A stretch of 64,000 bases of DNA from Paracyclopina nana (Eukaryota > Arthropoda > Copepoda > Cyclopoida > Cyclopettidae), in NCBI GenBank assembly GCA_019096065.1, contig JAGUCH010000002.1:14644501-14708500 (forward strand), written 5' to 3'. A program made the translations under genes and the position numbers. Under the pieces are notes generated by a model. That model had not been told where the DNA came from, made no database searches, and was given only the letters and a program-made list of their open reading frames with translations. Shown piece after piece: positions 22,471-33,419 of the stretch. How positions within the stretch are numbered: position 1 is the first letter of the stretch; each line of letters begins with the position of its first letter.

Positions 22471-23277
22471 CTTGATCAATAATGTGGAAAAGCTGACCAG
22501 AATGGTTAGCACATGCACTCATCAAGATGGACCAAAGAACAATCCAAGAGCAGCATTTTTTAAGGGATTATTTTACAGCATTAATATACTTCATTTGTCT
22601 TCACATAGTTAATAAATGAGTAGATGAGAAAAGCAAACTTCAACAATTAAATGTACAAAGTATATTTGAAAGAGCACAATTTTTTATGACATCAGAGATA
22701 TAAAGGAAATTCACAACCCCAATTCATTATGTAATGATCAGGGTCATTTCCTTTTTTGCCAGCTTAGCCTAACTAGCACCAAAAAATGTGGCATGGACAG
22801 TTGGCTTATCTGGTTGAGGCCAATGCTAATGTACTGCTTGGCTTGCTCTAACCTGGCATGCTAGTTGCTGAGAAATAGTGCCAAACTTAACAAAAAGTCA
22901 AAGGAGTTATTTTGCTAATAACCTCCTTGGCTCAGTTGATAGAGTGGCTGTCTATGACACAGGAGGGTAGTGGATCAAGGCTCATCTGCGGAAATTTTTT
23001 TTTTTTTTCCATTTCTTAATTTTAACACTTTAATTGAAAGGAAAAAAGTAATCTTCAAAACTATATAATGTATAGATAATTCCAAATGAGTCATCAAAAT
23101 TGTGTAAGCTGTGGCCAATTTGTCCAGTTTATTTATTGCAACAGTGCAGCCAATGCAAACCGTTTCTCATGACCTAATTGGTATTTTTTCTTGTTGCAAC
23201 AGCATCATTTACAATTATGGTGGCAAAAAATCATCAGAAAGCTACTTTCATTCGAAACCGTAGGCCCGCCCCCCGCT
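22471..23277. other. no gene seen; tRNA-like trace and T-run
   Basis: AT-rich. A tRNA-like stretch (about 22923-22993, TTGGCTCAGTTGATAGAGTG followed by a CTGT/ACAG arm) is directly followed by a T15 run, like a Pol III terminator. Its T-arm and acceptor do not pair. Near 23262 a GGCCCGCCCCCCGCTGT word resembles the GC-rich repeat at 10800 and 11180. Confidence 0.4.
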
Positions 23278-23303
23278 GTCCATTTATGGACGCCTTTACC
23301 TAG
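23278..23303 (+). other. candidate Helitron 3' terminus (hairpin + CTAG)
   Basis: A six-pair hairpin GTCCAT-TT-ATGGAC, an 8-base spacer and CTAG followed by T match the structure required at Helitron 3' ends (hairpin 8-12 bases before CTRR, insertion before T). It could be coincidental because the stem is short. Confidence 0.45.
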
Positions 23304-24224
23304 TTTAATTAAATAATAGAAGTAATGCAGTGTCACATAACGTCAAATAACCAGGCTTCATTAACATATTTCCTATGCTTAGAAACTGTTAAACAAAGCT
23401 TCAGAGTATTTTTTATGTAGCTTCAAACTTGTATGCAATGATATTTTTTTCTTTTGATCCGGCAAATTGAAGAAAAGTATTGTTGATATGGGGCGACTTT
23501 AACGCGCGGAGAAACAGAAAAAATGCACGCACTCGTCACGCGTACTGTTTAATTACTCTTAAGTACTTGATTGAAGTGTAAATACTTCTACTACACGAGG
23601 ATCACGGTCAACTTTCGTGTTAACTCTCTTGTTTTTATCTAGCCAAAGCCTCTAATTTGTAGGACAACCGCATTGCTATCAGCGCATGCATGAGTGTTTT
23701 CAATAATGGGAAAAGACAACCCGATTGAATGATGCAAAATCCAGAAATCAGCCTTTTTTCCTCCAGCTTCATGCGTTGTCATCCATCCGACATTAGCCAT
23801 ATTGATCCCGACAAAAGCAAGAAATCATTGCTGCAGACTCAACAAAAAACGCGAGAAAAACACGCATGATAAATGGCGTCAAGTCAGACTTTTACATTTT
23901 TTCAAACTGCTCTAAATAAAACGCATCCAGGTTTCATTTTTGAAAAATCAAGTCAAGTTGATAAGATTATTCGGTGTTCTTCCCAGTTGAACCCATTACA
24001 ACATTTGCTAATGTAAATCTGGACATATCGAGCTTCGCTTATCCGCGTGATTCCCCTCATGGAAACAGCAAATGAGACTTTGAGACCGCAGCAATTCACC
24101 AGGGTTTTCCACAGCCACCTTGAACAGTCAGCATGGGAGCACGTGCTTCTGCTGGAGTTTTCAGGTCAAACAACTTCAAACTTTGCACCCAAAAACAATC
24201 ATGCAGTAAAGTTGCAGTAAAAAG
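23304..24224. other. intergenic, no supported gene
   Basis: AT-rich DNA without a frame of note. It is the 3' flank of the glycerol kinase gene. No clear AATAAA was placed for that gene. Confidence 0.5.
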
Positions 24225-26316
24225 CTAATTTGCATTTGCTGCCAAGGAATCGGCAATTTTGCACAATAAAAAGCTGGAGCAGATGAAAATGGCTGCTGGC
24301 ACAGAAGCATAAATTCGGTCGGAGGGCGTCATACTCTTGACCTCTTCAGTCGTTTTGGCCCACCCCAAAGACCTTTCGACTGCCTCTTTCCACCTCGTGA
24401 ATTTCATTTCTCTCTCCACACCGGACAACCTTGGCAGGAATTTGTCCAGAGAGGACGCCTGGAGGTGCTTGTCGGTTTTCCAATCACGCCTCTCCCACAA
24501 ATCAATGCCTTCAGCTTGGGCAGCTAATAATGATAAACGAGAGCACGTCTAACCTCCGTGAAAAGTGGTGAAGCTAAGCTGTCACACTGTTTGCGCATGA
24601 CATGCTAGCAATATAGTGTTCCAAATGAACATCACGTTACCTATGATGGCTGCTCCCAATGCGGTCGTCTCCAGCATAGACGGTCTGAGGACAGGGATGC
24701 CAAGCACATCAGACTGGATTTGCATCAGTAAATCGTTTTGGGACATGGCTGCAAGGAATGAGGAAAACATCGTTACGACAGGACTTGCCTTAGCGATAGT
24801 AACAGCATTCTTGCGCAACAGTTTTCCTCAGAAGTAAACAGTTTTAACAATCACTCACCGCCATCCACGAGCAAGCTAGACAATTCAAATTTGCTGTCTG
24901 CTTGCATGGCCTCGAGCAAATCTCTGGTCTGAAAACTGACTGCTTCCAAGGCAGCCCTGCATAGGTGCTCTTTTGATGTGTACTGGGTAAGGCCAATTAT
25001 GAGCCCTCTGGCATCAGGTCTGCAACAGAATATCGCTATAGATATCTTTTACTTATTATCTCTCAAAATGAACCATCTACCTCCAATGAGGAGCGAGAAG
25101 TCCGGAAAAGGCAGGAACAAAGTAAACATCTCCCGTATCAGAGGCCTTGGCTGCCAATGCCTCTATTTCTTGTGGCTTTTCGAACAAGTCCATTTTTGAT
25201 AGAAGCCATGACACGACTCCGCCAGCCATTGCCACCGATCCTTCCAACGCGTAGACAGGTGCCAAGTTGGGCCCTAGTTTATAAGCCACCGTTGATATAA
25301 GACCATGATCTGAATGCACTATTTTGGGCCCAACGTTGTAGAGCAAGAAACACCCGGTTCCATAGGTGCACTTGGCTTGCCCAGGTCTGAAGCAATTCTG
25401 ACCGACTAGAGCTGCCTGTTGGTCGCCAAGGCAACCAGATATAGGCGTCCCCTAAGCAATAATCTTTCAATAGAAAAGTCCTCAACTGAAACTTTAAAAA
25501 AGCTACCTGAAGGCTACTGCAGGACAGCTTGCCATAGATTTCGCAACAAGAATGAATTTTGGCCATCGTGGTAGGTTTGAGATCAAGCTCAAAGAATGAA
25601 AATAAGGCAGGGTCCCACTCCAATGTTTCAAGGTCCATGAGTTGCGTTCTGCTTGCATTTGTGACGTCAGTCACGTAGGCCATTTCCCCAGTCAAATTCC
25701 ACATCAGCCAAGTGTCAACCGTGCCAATCATGAGATCGTTATCTGCTGCAGCTTCTCTAACACAGGCAACATTGTCAAGCAGCCATTTCATTTTTGTGGC
25801 AGAAAAATAAGTGCTAATTGGCAATCCTGTGATTCGCTCCACCTTTTCCCTTCCGCCTTTTTTTCGTAGGCGAGCCACGATCCCAGACGTTCTTGTGTCA
25901 TGCCAAAGAATTGCATTGTAAAACGGCTCGCCTGTCTTCTTGCTCCATGCCACAACAGTTTCTCTCTATATTTAAAAGGCATGAAAAAAAGGTATGACAA
26001 GTTGGGGGTTTTCCGTTTTCACCTGATTTGTCACCCCAATTGTCACAATGTCTGCGGGATCAATGTCGAGTTTGACAAGGCTACTAATGGTCATATTGAT
26101 GCATTCAATTGAGGTTGTCAGGAGCTCCTTAGGGTCGGCCTCGGCCCATGACGCCTGAGGAGACAAAGTGGCAATCGGCAAGGCCTGATACGTCACCAGT
26201 TCTCCCGTTGAGGCAACAAAAACAAGAAATCTTGTGCTACTCGTGCCTTGATCGAGAGCACCAATAAGAGGTCCCAGATCTTTGGTAAGGCCTGGAGGTG
26301 ACTCTTCTGATGGCAT
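24225..26316 (-). CDS. GK: glycerol kinase
   Basis: Six exons on the minus strand, 26023-26316, 25507-25965, 25081-25451, 24859-25019, 24641-24748 and 24225-24523, all with GT-AG introns, give 563 residues (human GK is about 553-559). The ATP-binding N-terminus [12 protein letters not shown] (residues 19-30), [35 protein letters not shown] and ALEGSV are all family signatures. The enzyme phosphorylates glycerol to glycerol 3-phosphate. The C-terminus is a hydrophobic segment ([12 protein letters not shown]), as in vertebrate isoforms that anchor to the outer mitochondrial membrane. I chose the ATG aligned with human GK; an in-frame ATG 27 codons upstream is possible. The usually invariant DGG of the ADP-binding segment reads DGA across the exon 4/5 junction. 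Confidence 0.93.
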
Positions 26317-26924
26317 CGTTACAATGGAGCAACGAAACTGGAATTTTCTCAATGGTATTCGTTCATTATTATGATTTTTTGACATATCCCAATCCACATT
26401 GGCAATCAGCTTAAAGTCAGCTTTGTGCTTTTGAAAAAAAGCAACAAAATCAAAAAATTATTAATTTATAAACATATTTTTTAAGCACTAGTTTTTATAT
26501 GAACCCTAACGAAAAAAGGCTTAAATAAAATCAAACTCTCTAGAAACAAATTTGTGGAGGCCGAAAATATATTGCAACGACTTTTTCAGCTTTGTTTTTA
26601 TTTGGGAAAGTTTGCTATCAATTTTAAGACGTAAAAGAACTTTATCGGGAACTTTTCTAACCTTGCTTAGTCTAATATACATGATAAATGCATCAAAAAA
26701 TTCTTTTCATAAACTATTGAGTGCTTTTTAAATAATAATAAGCAACTAAAAAAATGAAAAAGAAATAACAAATTTGACAGTGGACTGAGAGTGGGCTCAT
26801 TTCGATCAGCTTCCGTTTCCATTGCTTCAGCTGAAAACAGCAGAGAAAACTTCAAAGTTTTACGCTCTGATTGTCAATATCGCCAAATCGCTTGGATTAA
26901 TAAAAAAAGCTCGCAAAAAGCAAA
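26317..26924. other. intergenic between divergent GK and eIF3l
   Basis: About 600 AT-rich bases separate the divergent starts of glycerol kinase and eIF3l, so both promoters should lie here. No TATA box or other core motif stands out. Confidence 0.5.
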
Positions 26925-28852
26925 ATGTACACCAACGACTACGACGACGTAAGCTTCACCATTTCAAACCATATAATCGATTTAATGAGTCGGTTTTGTT
27001 TACAGTATGACTATGATGATTATGCCGGTCCAGGGCACACCGGTGATCCCATGTTGGATCGGGAATTTGATCGGCAATACAGCGCCGATTATGTGCCCGA
27101 CGCCATCAAGAGGTTCCTTAGCTACTTCAGGGATATGATCAATGAGGGCAACACCTTTGAGGTGGCCAACTTGTACGAGAACAGCTGGCCGAAGCTCTCT
27201 GAAGAATACTTCAAGAGCTCGCCGTGGCCCGAGGCAGACGAAATTGCTCCCTATGTACAAAATGATAGCCTTTTCCTGATTTTGTACAAGGAGCTCTACT
27301 TCCGCCACATCTACGCCCGAATCAATGGCGGTCCCAAGATCGAGCAGAGGTTCGAGTCCTACTATAACTACTGCAGCCTCTTCAACTCCATCCTCACCTC
27401 GGGGTCACCGGTCACCCTCGACCTGCCCAATCAGTGGCTTTGGGAAATCATCGACGAGTTCATCTACCAGTTCCAGTCATTTGTGCAGTTTCGTGCCAAG
27501 CTGACCAAGAAGACCAGCGAAGAGCTGGAAATCTTGAGGTCCAACCCTCGCACGTGGGATGTGCTGCAAGTGCTGAACGTGCTCCATTCCATGGTAGACA
27601 AGTCCAACATCAACAAGCAGCTCGAGATGTACTCCTCCGGCCAAGATCCGGACCTCGTGGCCGGGGACTTTGGCCGCCATCCCCTCTATAAGATGATGGG
27701 CTACTTTTCGCTCGTCGGCTTGCTGAGGCTCCATTCGCTTCTCGGTGACTTCCATCAAGCCATCAAGGTCCTCGAAAATGTGGAACTCAACAAGAAGAGC
27801 CTGTACTCTCGCGTGCCAGGATGTCAGATTTCCATGTACTATTATGTGGGCTTCGCCTACTTGATGATGAGACGCTATGCTGATGCTATTCGCACATTCT
27901 CCAACATTCTGCTCTACATTCAGCGGACAAGAGGCCTCTTCCAGGTAAATAGCTTCCATTTCTGAGTTATTTGCTTTTGAGCGGAGTGTCACTCATACCG
28001 TTGATGAGTGATGCCTACCTTGAGAGCGCAAATCAAGCAGCTGAATTAGACACCAGCCTTGCTACCTTGGCATTGATGGTCACTGTTTTGCTACATTTTC
28101 CCTTGTTGCAACTGACTTGTAACTAACTCATCATTTCCCCTGTAGATGAAGACCTACCAGAACGACCAGATCAACAAGCAAACAGACCAGATGTACACAC
28201 TCTTGGCCATGTGCCTTGTGTTGCATCCCCAGCGCATTGACGAGTCGCTCCATTCCATGCTTAAGGAAAAGAACTATGCTGAAAAGATGAACAAAATGCA
28301 GGCTGGAGAGTTGGCCGAATTTGAAGCGTGCTTCACATTCGCGTGCCCCAAGTTCTTGTCTCCTGTCCCGCCCTCAATCGATGGTTTGAGTGCTGCTGAC
28401 AGCACCAGTGTGGTCCATAAAGAGCCTCTCAAGCTACAACTTAAGGTAATATTTGAATGGCTATTCTATGCATCCATGCTAAAATTGTCGTGTTTCAGGT
28501 GTTCCTTGATGAGGTGAAACAACAGATGCTGCTGCCGACCATCAGGTCGTACTTAAAGCTGTACACATCCATGCCCCTTGACAAGTTGGCCAGGTACTTG
28601 GACATATCTGTCGACGAACTGGAGAAGCACTTGCTCTGCTTCAAACACAAAATGAGGAATGTTGTGTGGACCAAAGGGGTTTCAGCTCTCGAGGGAGAGT
28701 TCCAGACAGAATCTGAGGTCGATTTTTACATCGACAAAAATATGATCCACATTGCGGACACTAAAGTGGACCGTCGATTTGGTGATTTCTTCATTAGACA
28801 AATTCACAAGTTTGAAGAGCTCAATCGCGGCCTTAAAGCCATCAAGTTGTAA
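26925..28852 (+). CDS. EIF3L: eukaryotic translation initiation factor 3 subunit L
   Basis: Four exons, 26925-26948, 27006-27944, 28146-28445 and 28499-28852, give 538 residues (human is 564). The tiny first exon encodes MYTNDYDD. Family-specific blocks are near-identical to other animals: [66 protein letters not shown] and the C-terminal [19 protein letters not shown]. eIF3l is part of the eIF3 complex that loads mRNA onto the 40S subunit in the cytoplasm. AATAAA occurs about 15 bases after the stop. The next gene starts only 100 bases further on the same strand, suggesting a two-gene transcription unit led by this gene. Confidence 0.96.
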
Positions 28853-28952
28853 AAGTATGTAAAGAAACAATAAACCTTGCATCAGTTTTTTTTGCGCTAA
28901 ATCAAGTGGGTGAAAAATTCTCGTGAAAGCTGGGACGTGGAAAAATTTCAGT
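28853..28952 (+). promoter_or_regulatory. short intercistronic region with AATAAA and splice acceptor
   Basis: The 100 bases between eIF3l and the next gene hold AATAAA (about 28867-28872), a T8 tract and then AAATTTCAG one base before the next ATG. AATAAA, pyrimidine tract, then AG at the start codon is the arrangement of operons resolved by trans-splicing. A 5'-UTR cis-intron is the alternative. Confidence 0.5.
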
Positions 28953-29387
28953 ATGATCAATAACGAATTCTCGCTGCAAGCTTTTGCTCAAAGTGCGTTG
29001 AGTGCTATTTTTGTTGCCTTTTTCAACTCCATGCTAGAGGAAGTGACCTTTTGGACGAGTCGCTTTTCCGATTTTATGGCGTTTATTTGGACGGATTTCC
29101 TTCTGGCCGTGTTCTTATCCATAGAAGTGGTGCAATTTGCCGTGGTCGAAAGCATTGGCCTGGTCATCTACAGGAACCCTTTGACGACTATCATGGAAGT
29201 TTTCAAGGCCGCCATGTTCCTGATAATCTTCATCTATCAAGGTGCTATTCAAGCGGTCATGAGCTTCATCAAGTACAGCAACCCCTTTGTCGACGATCGC
29301 AATGATCCTGACGAGCAAATTGAAGAAGATTCATCAAACTTGCCTGAGCAAAATGCAAATCCAGATACGTCACTGCCTTTAGATTGA
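28953..29387 (+). CDS. small multi-pass membrane protein, family not recognised
   Basis: 144 residues from the ATG that directly follows TTTCAGT. About three hydrophobic segments are visible: residues ~9-28 (ALSAIFVAFF), ~40-72 (FIWTDFLLAVFLSIEVVQF onwards) and ~85-108 (AAMFLIIFIYQGAI). An acidic, Asn/Gln-rich tail follows (DDRNDPDEQIEEDSS). There is no obvious cleavable signal peptide. Single exon. AATAAA occurs about 35 bases after the stop. The position 100 bases behind eIF3l and the acceptor at the ATG suggest co-transcription with it. A role in the endomembrane system is possible but nothing identifies it. Confidence 0.65.
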   Translation: MINNEFSLQAFAQSALSAIFVAFFNSMLEEVTFWTSRFSDFMAFIWTDFLLAVFLSIEVVQFAVVESIGLVIYRNPLTTIMEVFKAAMFLIIFIYQGAIQAVMSFIKYSNPFVDDRNDPDEQIEEDSSNLPEQNANPDTSLPLD

Positions 29388-30021
29388 AGCATATGGCCTA
29401 ACTTAAATATTTTGGTTATGAATAAAATCAACGACTTCTTTTCTTCGGTTAAATTGGAGCGTCCAAGAGGCTTTAGGTCTTGGCTTATTGTGGCATTAGA
29501 AGCATTGAGATCTCTGCTCAAGGCAAAAAAAAATGCCAAAAAGTTTCAAAGGGTTTGTCAACTAAGAATAAGATGCCATTTTTGAAAATTTGGCACTATA
29601 AGATCCCTAATAAGTAAGGGTGCTAGTTGATTCAGCCGAAAACGAGGTCTGCTAGATGATCTATGTTGAGTAAGTATGCATGGGCCTTTGATTTGCAGTT
29701 TTGCCAAAGCGCACAAGTATTTTGGCAACTTCGGTAATTACAACTTAGAAGCCTTTGACCCACACCAAGTCATGGTAATCAGTAAACCTCTCCATTCCTC
29801 GTAGAGAAGTTTGGTAATCAGCTATCGGAAATATTTATGGGAAGGTTGCGAGAAGCTTCGGTGCATTAAAAATTCCGTCAATGTTGTGCGCAACAAAAAC
29901 AAATTCACGTGTAGTGCTTGTGTCACAGCTCACGAAACTGTTCAAGTGATTTCGCGCCTCGGACATTTTATCCGCGCAACGAAAGAGACTGACAGTGGTG
30001 AAATAGCGAATTATTGCCAAA
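29388..30021. other. intergenic, presumed importin-4 promoter region
   Basis: AT-rich, no supported gene. The ATG of importin-4 is preceded by TTGCCAAA, not by a splice acceptor, as expected for the leading gene of the cluster. No TATA box stands out. Confidence 0.5.
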
Positions 30022-33000
30022 ATGGAGGCCATTCTAGCCAAGCTCAACATGCCTGACAACAAGACCATCCAGGAAGGTACGGCCGAGTTGAAGGAGGCTT
30101 TCAAACATCCTGGAGCTCTGGCCGAGCTTTGCAGCGTCCTCACTTCTAGCCCAAATACCCAAATTAGGCAATACAGCGCCCTTCTTCTGCGCAAGAAGCT
30201 TGGCAAAGCTAGCAAATGGCGGAAACTGACCGACAGCGATCGGCAGACGCTGAAAAGTGGCTGCCTGAGCGCCCTGATGAACGAGCCAGAAAAGCCGGTG
30301 CAACACGCTATTGTCCAACTTATTGGCATCTTGGCCAAACATGACCTCCAGAAGAATAGCTGGCCGGAGCTAATTCCCTTCGTAGGTGAATGCTTCCAAA
30401 GTGAAGATCCTGGGAGAAAGTCCTTGGCCATGTTCATGGCTTCGGCTCTGAGCGAATCGTCTGGAGAGGTCATCAAAAATCACTTCTTGGTTGGCTTCTG
30501 CAAGATGTTCAACAAAGCTCTCACTGCTGTGGCTGACTTGGAGGCTGGATACTATGCTGTCATCGCCATGACTCACCTCGTTCCCTATATCGGATCCGAT
30601 GAGTTGAGGCTGTTCCAGCCTCTTGTTGGCTGTGTGACAGGCTTCGTCAAGAAGCTGATTGATGCCGGGTTGGAAGAGAAAGCCGCTAGCGCCATGGAGA
30701 TCTATGATGAGCTATTTGAGTGCGAGGTGGGCATTGTTGTGCCCCACATCAAACCAATCATTGAGATGTGCCTGCTGATTGCTGCCAACAACAGCCACGA
30801 GGATTCACTCAGAGTCAAAGCCATCTCGTTCGTCGGCACCTTGACCAGGATGAAGAAGAAGACAATAGTGAAGCACAAGCTGTACATCCAGATGATCAAT
30901 GTCCTTTTCCCCATTATGTGCACGATCAAGGAAGATGCAAACGAAGACGAGGATGACGACGAGGATGAGGATCTGGAGAGTGATTCGCCAACCCTCTGTG
31001 CTGCTCAGTCCATGGATGTTCTGGCCATCAATCTGCCTCCAGAGAAATACATGTCAACCCTCATGAATCATTTGACACCTGCTTTTGGATCTTCCGACCC
31101 CGCTCTGCTCAAGGGAGCTTTTGAGGCCTTGGCTGTCAGCGCTGAAGGCTGTGGCGACCACATTCGCAAAAAATACTTGGTCCACTTCTTGAAGTGCATC
31201 GACTCCGGCATCAAGCATCCCATGCCAGTTGTGCGAAACGCTGCCCTTTATGCGCTCGGCCAATTCTCTGAATACATGCAGCCCGAAATTAGCAACTACG
31301 CCAATGACATCCTTCCCGTGCTAGTCACTTACCTCGACTCGGCCTGCGCCCAAATGCAATCTCAGCCAGCCAAAAAAGCTCCCATGGGACTTGACAGGGT
31401 GTTTTATGCGTTGCAAATCTACTGCGAAAACATGGAGAAGAAGCTCGTTCCGTTCATGCCGGATTTGATGGCAAGGCTCATGTGCATGGCCTCGCCCGCG
31501 GAAGCGTTTCCTGTGACTGTCAAAATCTTGGCCATCAGCGGCATAGGATCTGTGGCCAATGCAGTGAAAGCTGCCATGCTTCCCTTTTTCGAAAAGTGCA
31601 TCGAGGCTCTCAAGGGTTATTTGCATGCCCAGGAGAGCGATGATGGCATTGACCTGCTCACTCAGAGCATGGATACACTTGGCAGCATTGCGAGAGCTGT
31701 TGGCCCGACCAACTTCATTCCCTCGCTGGCCGAGGAGTGCTGCAAGTTGGGCATTGAGCTGATGCAGCAACACGATGATCCTGATGTGAGGAAGGCTGCC
31801 TTCAGCCTCTTTGGCGCCGTGGCCTTTGTCGCCAAGGGGAACATGGAGTCGATTCTGCCCGGACTCGTTGACCGGATGCTCATTGCTGCCACCAGTAGGG
31901 ATGGCATCTCGCTTGAGCTCAAGGATGACGAGGTGTCGGCCGGACTCCCTCTCGAAGAGCTCAGCGACGAGGAGGAAGAGGACTTGAATAATGGGGAGGA
32001 CATTTCCCTCGGTGCAACGACGGACTCCACGCTGAATGACTTGGAAAATATCAAAGCTGTCAACGTGGAAAACTCCTACAAGGAGGAAAAGGAGACTGCC
32101 ATCGCAATGCTTCGCGAGATGTGCGTTTCGTGTGGGCCCAAGGCCTTTTTGCAGTTTGTGCCTCGATGCCTTGAAGAGATCTGGCCTCAATTGGAGTACC
32201 CACACGAGGACATTCGTCGCGAGGCAGTGACAGCAGTCAGCAAGTTTTGCACCGCCTACTACATTGAATTGGACCAAGGCGTGGGCAATCAGGAGCTGTT
32301 CATCCAGTGCGCCACGAAACTGATCCCAACCTTGGCCAACATGGTGCGCGAAGACGAGTCTGTGGATGTGGTCTGCTCCGCCCTGGATGCCATCGCAGAG
32401 CTCTTGAAGAGCTGCAAGCAAGGCATCACCAACATTCCTGGTCACACTGAGGCCATCATTCAGGTGATCCATGATGTCGTCGAGTCCAAGTGTGCCTGCA
32501 TGGATAGTGACGTTGTCAATGAGGAGGGCGAGGATGATGACGGCGAGGAAGCTGCTGAGCAAGACGAGGCCCTCTTCGAGTATGCCAGTGATATCCTGCC
32601 GAGCCTCGGGGTAGCACTGAACGATCCTCTCAAGTTTCAAGTCTACTTTGCCGGCATGCTCACCCATTTGCTCAAGAAAGTCAAGCCGAGCTGTTCTACG
32701 GCGGAAAAATCCTTTGCTGCTGGATCTTTGGCGGAATGCATGGAGTCATTGCGAGGAGCGTTCCACGAGAAGTTCGTCGCACCCATCCTCAAGGCGTTCC
32801 TCCACCTTGCTGACGACGAGGACGATGATGTGCGAAACAATGCTATATTCGGCCTGGGAGAGCTGGTCTACCATTCCGGTCCCCTGGTACACTCCCACTA
32901 CGGCCAACTGCTTGACAAACTGAATCGTCTGCTGGCAAACGAAAAGGCCCCCCGAGTGATTGATCAAATCGTGGGTGCTGTTTGCCGTCTCATTATGTCC

Positions 33001-33330
33001 AACATGTCTCTGGTCCCCTTGGACGCAGTTGTGCCTGGACTTCTTCAGCAACTGCCGCTCCGGGAAGATTACGACGAATATGCCACAATTTATGCCACGC
33101 TCCTCATGCTCTACTCGGAGGGCAATGCACTCGTGGTCAACAACCTCGCCAAGCTAATCGAAATCGGGGTGCACATTTTCACCACCACAGAGGAGTTCAG
33201 CAAGGAGAAAGTCCTCCCTCCCCTCCTCGACTTTTTCCGACGAATCAGCATGGATCACCCTGACCAATTCAAAGCCATTATGGCCAACTATCCTGGCGTG
33301 CAAACGGCCACCTTCCTTCCTATGTTGTGA
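30022..33330 (+). CDS. IPO4: importin-4 (karyopherin-beta nuclear import receptor)
   Basis: A single uninterrupted 1102-residue frame (human IPO4 is 1081). The N-terminal importin region has IRQYSALLLRKKL; HEAT repeats run throughout. IPO4-like landmarks are GDHIRKKYLVHFLKC, VVRNAALYALGQFSEYMQPEIS and DVRNNAIFGLGELVYHSG. Acidic loops occur at about residues 304-321, 645-660 and 832-848, as in cargo-binding karyopherins. IPO4 carries histones, ribosomal proteins and other basic cargo into the nucleus under RanGTP control. The start is ATG in CAAAATGGAGG, a strong context. The absence of introns in 3.3 kb is notable beside the intron-containing neighbours. FCF1 follows after 89 bases. Confidence 0.93.
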   Translation: MEAILAKLNMPDNKTIQEGTAELKEAFKHPGALAELCSVLTSSPNTQIRQYSALLLRKKLGKASKWRKLTDSDRQTLKSGCLSALMNEPEKPVQHAIVQLIGILAKHDLQKNSWPELIPFVGECFQSEDPGRKSLAMFMASALSESSGEVIKNHFLVGFCKMFNKALTAVADLEAGYYAVIAMTHLVPYIGSDELRLFQPLVGCVTGFVKKLIDAGLEEKAASAMEIYDELFECEVGIVVPHIKPIIEMCLLIAANNSHEDSLRVKAISFVGTLTRMKKKTIVKHKLYIQMINVLFPIMCTIKEDANEDEDDDEDEDLESDSPTLCAAQSMDVLAINLPPEKYMSTLMNHLTPAFGSSDPALLKGAFEALAVSAEGCGDHIRKKYLVHFLKCIDSGIKHPMPVVRNAALYALGQFSEYMQPEISNYANDILPVLVTYLDSACAQMQSQPAKKAPMGLDRVFYALQIYCENMEKKLVPFMPDLMARLMCMASPAEAFPVTVKILAISGIGSVANAVKAAMLPFFEKCIEALKGYLHAQESDDGIDLLTQSMDTLGSIARAVGPTNFIPSLAEECCKLGIELMQQHDDPDVRKAAFSLFGAVAFVAKGNMESILPGLVDRMLIAATSRDGISLELKDDEVSAGLPLEELSDEEEEDLNNGEDISLGATTDSTLNDLENIKAVNVENSYKEEKETAIAMLREMCVSCGPKAFLQFVPRCLEEIWPQLEYPHEDIRREAVTAVSKFCTAYYIELDQGVGNQELFIQCATKLIPTLANMVREDESVDVVCSALDAIAELLKSCKQGITNIPGHTEAIIQVIHDVVESKCACMDSDVVNEEGEDDDGEEAAEQDEALFEYASDILPSLGVALNDPLKFQVYFAGMLTHLLKKVKPSCSTAEKSFAAGSLAECMESLRGAFHEKFVAPILKAFLHLADDEDDDVRNNAIFGLGELVYHSGPLVHSHYGQLLDKLNRLLANEKAPRVIDQIVGAVCRLIMSNMSLVPLDAVVPGLLQQLPLREDYDEYATIYATLLMLYSEGNALVVNNLAKLIEIGVHIFTTTEEFSKEKVLPPLLDFFRRISMDHPDQFKAIMANYPGVQTATFLPML

Positions 33331-33419
33331 ACAATGAAAACTTAAATGTGCTGATTACGTAATAGTCACGTGTTTTAAAAGTCAACCCTGCTAAATTCGC
33401 TGTGAACTTCTTTTTTCAG
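33331..33419 (+). promoter_or_regulatory. intercistronic region importin-4/FCF1 with acceptor at ATG
   Basis: The 89 bases end in CTTCTTTTTTCAG immediately followed by the FCF1 ATG. This is a textbook polypyrimidine-AG acceptor. The space is too small for a separate promoter, leader exon and intron of normal size. No canonical AATAAA is visible. Confidence 0.55.

Larger units (their letters stand above)
12713..23303 (+). mobile_element. Helitron-type rolling-circle transposon (boundaries inferred)
   Basis: A Rep plus Pif1-helicase gene (14565-21336) identifies a Helitron. A candidate 3' terminus is the hairpin GTCCAT-TT-ATGGAC (23278-23291), eight bases, then CTAG (23300-23303) followed by T, the classical Helitron ending. 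The 5' end was not found; the stated left limit is simply the start of the adjoining satellite. On this reading the opposite-strand RGG gene is carried inside the element. Alternatively the transposon ends near 21385-21421, where another hairpin lies, and the RGG gene is a host neighbour. Confidence 0.5.

Noticed and set aside
22923-22993. Plus-strand tRNA-like stretch followed by T15
   Set aside because: The D-arm and most of an anticodon arm (loop CTATGAC) fit, but the T arm and acceptor fail and the ATG anticodon is not usual; not called as a gene.
31321-32667. 448-codon minus-strand frame within importin-4
   Set aside because: Antisense shadow of a conserved HEAT-repeat coding sequence; low-complexity-like translation.
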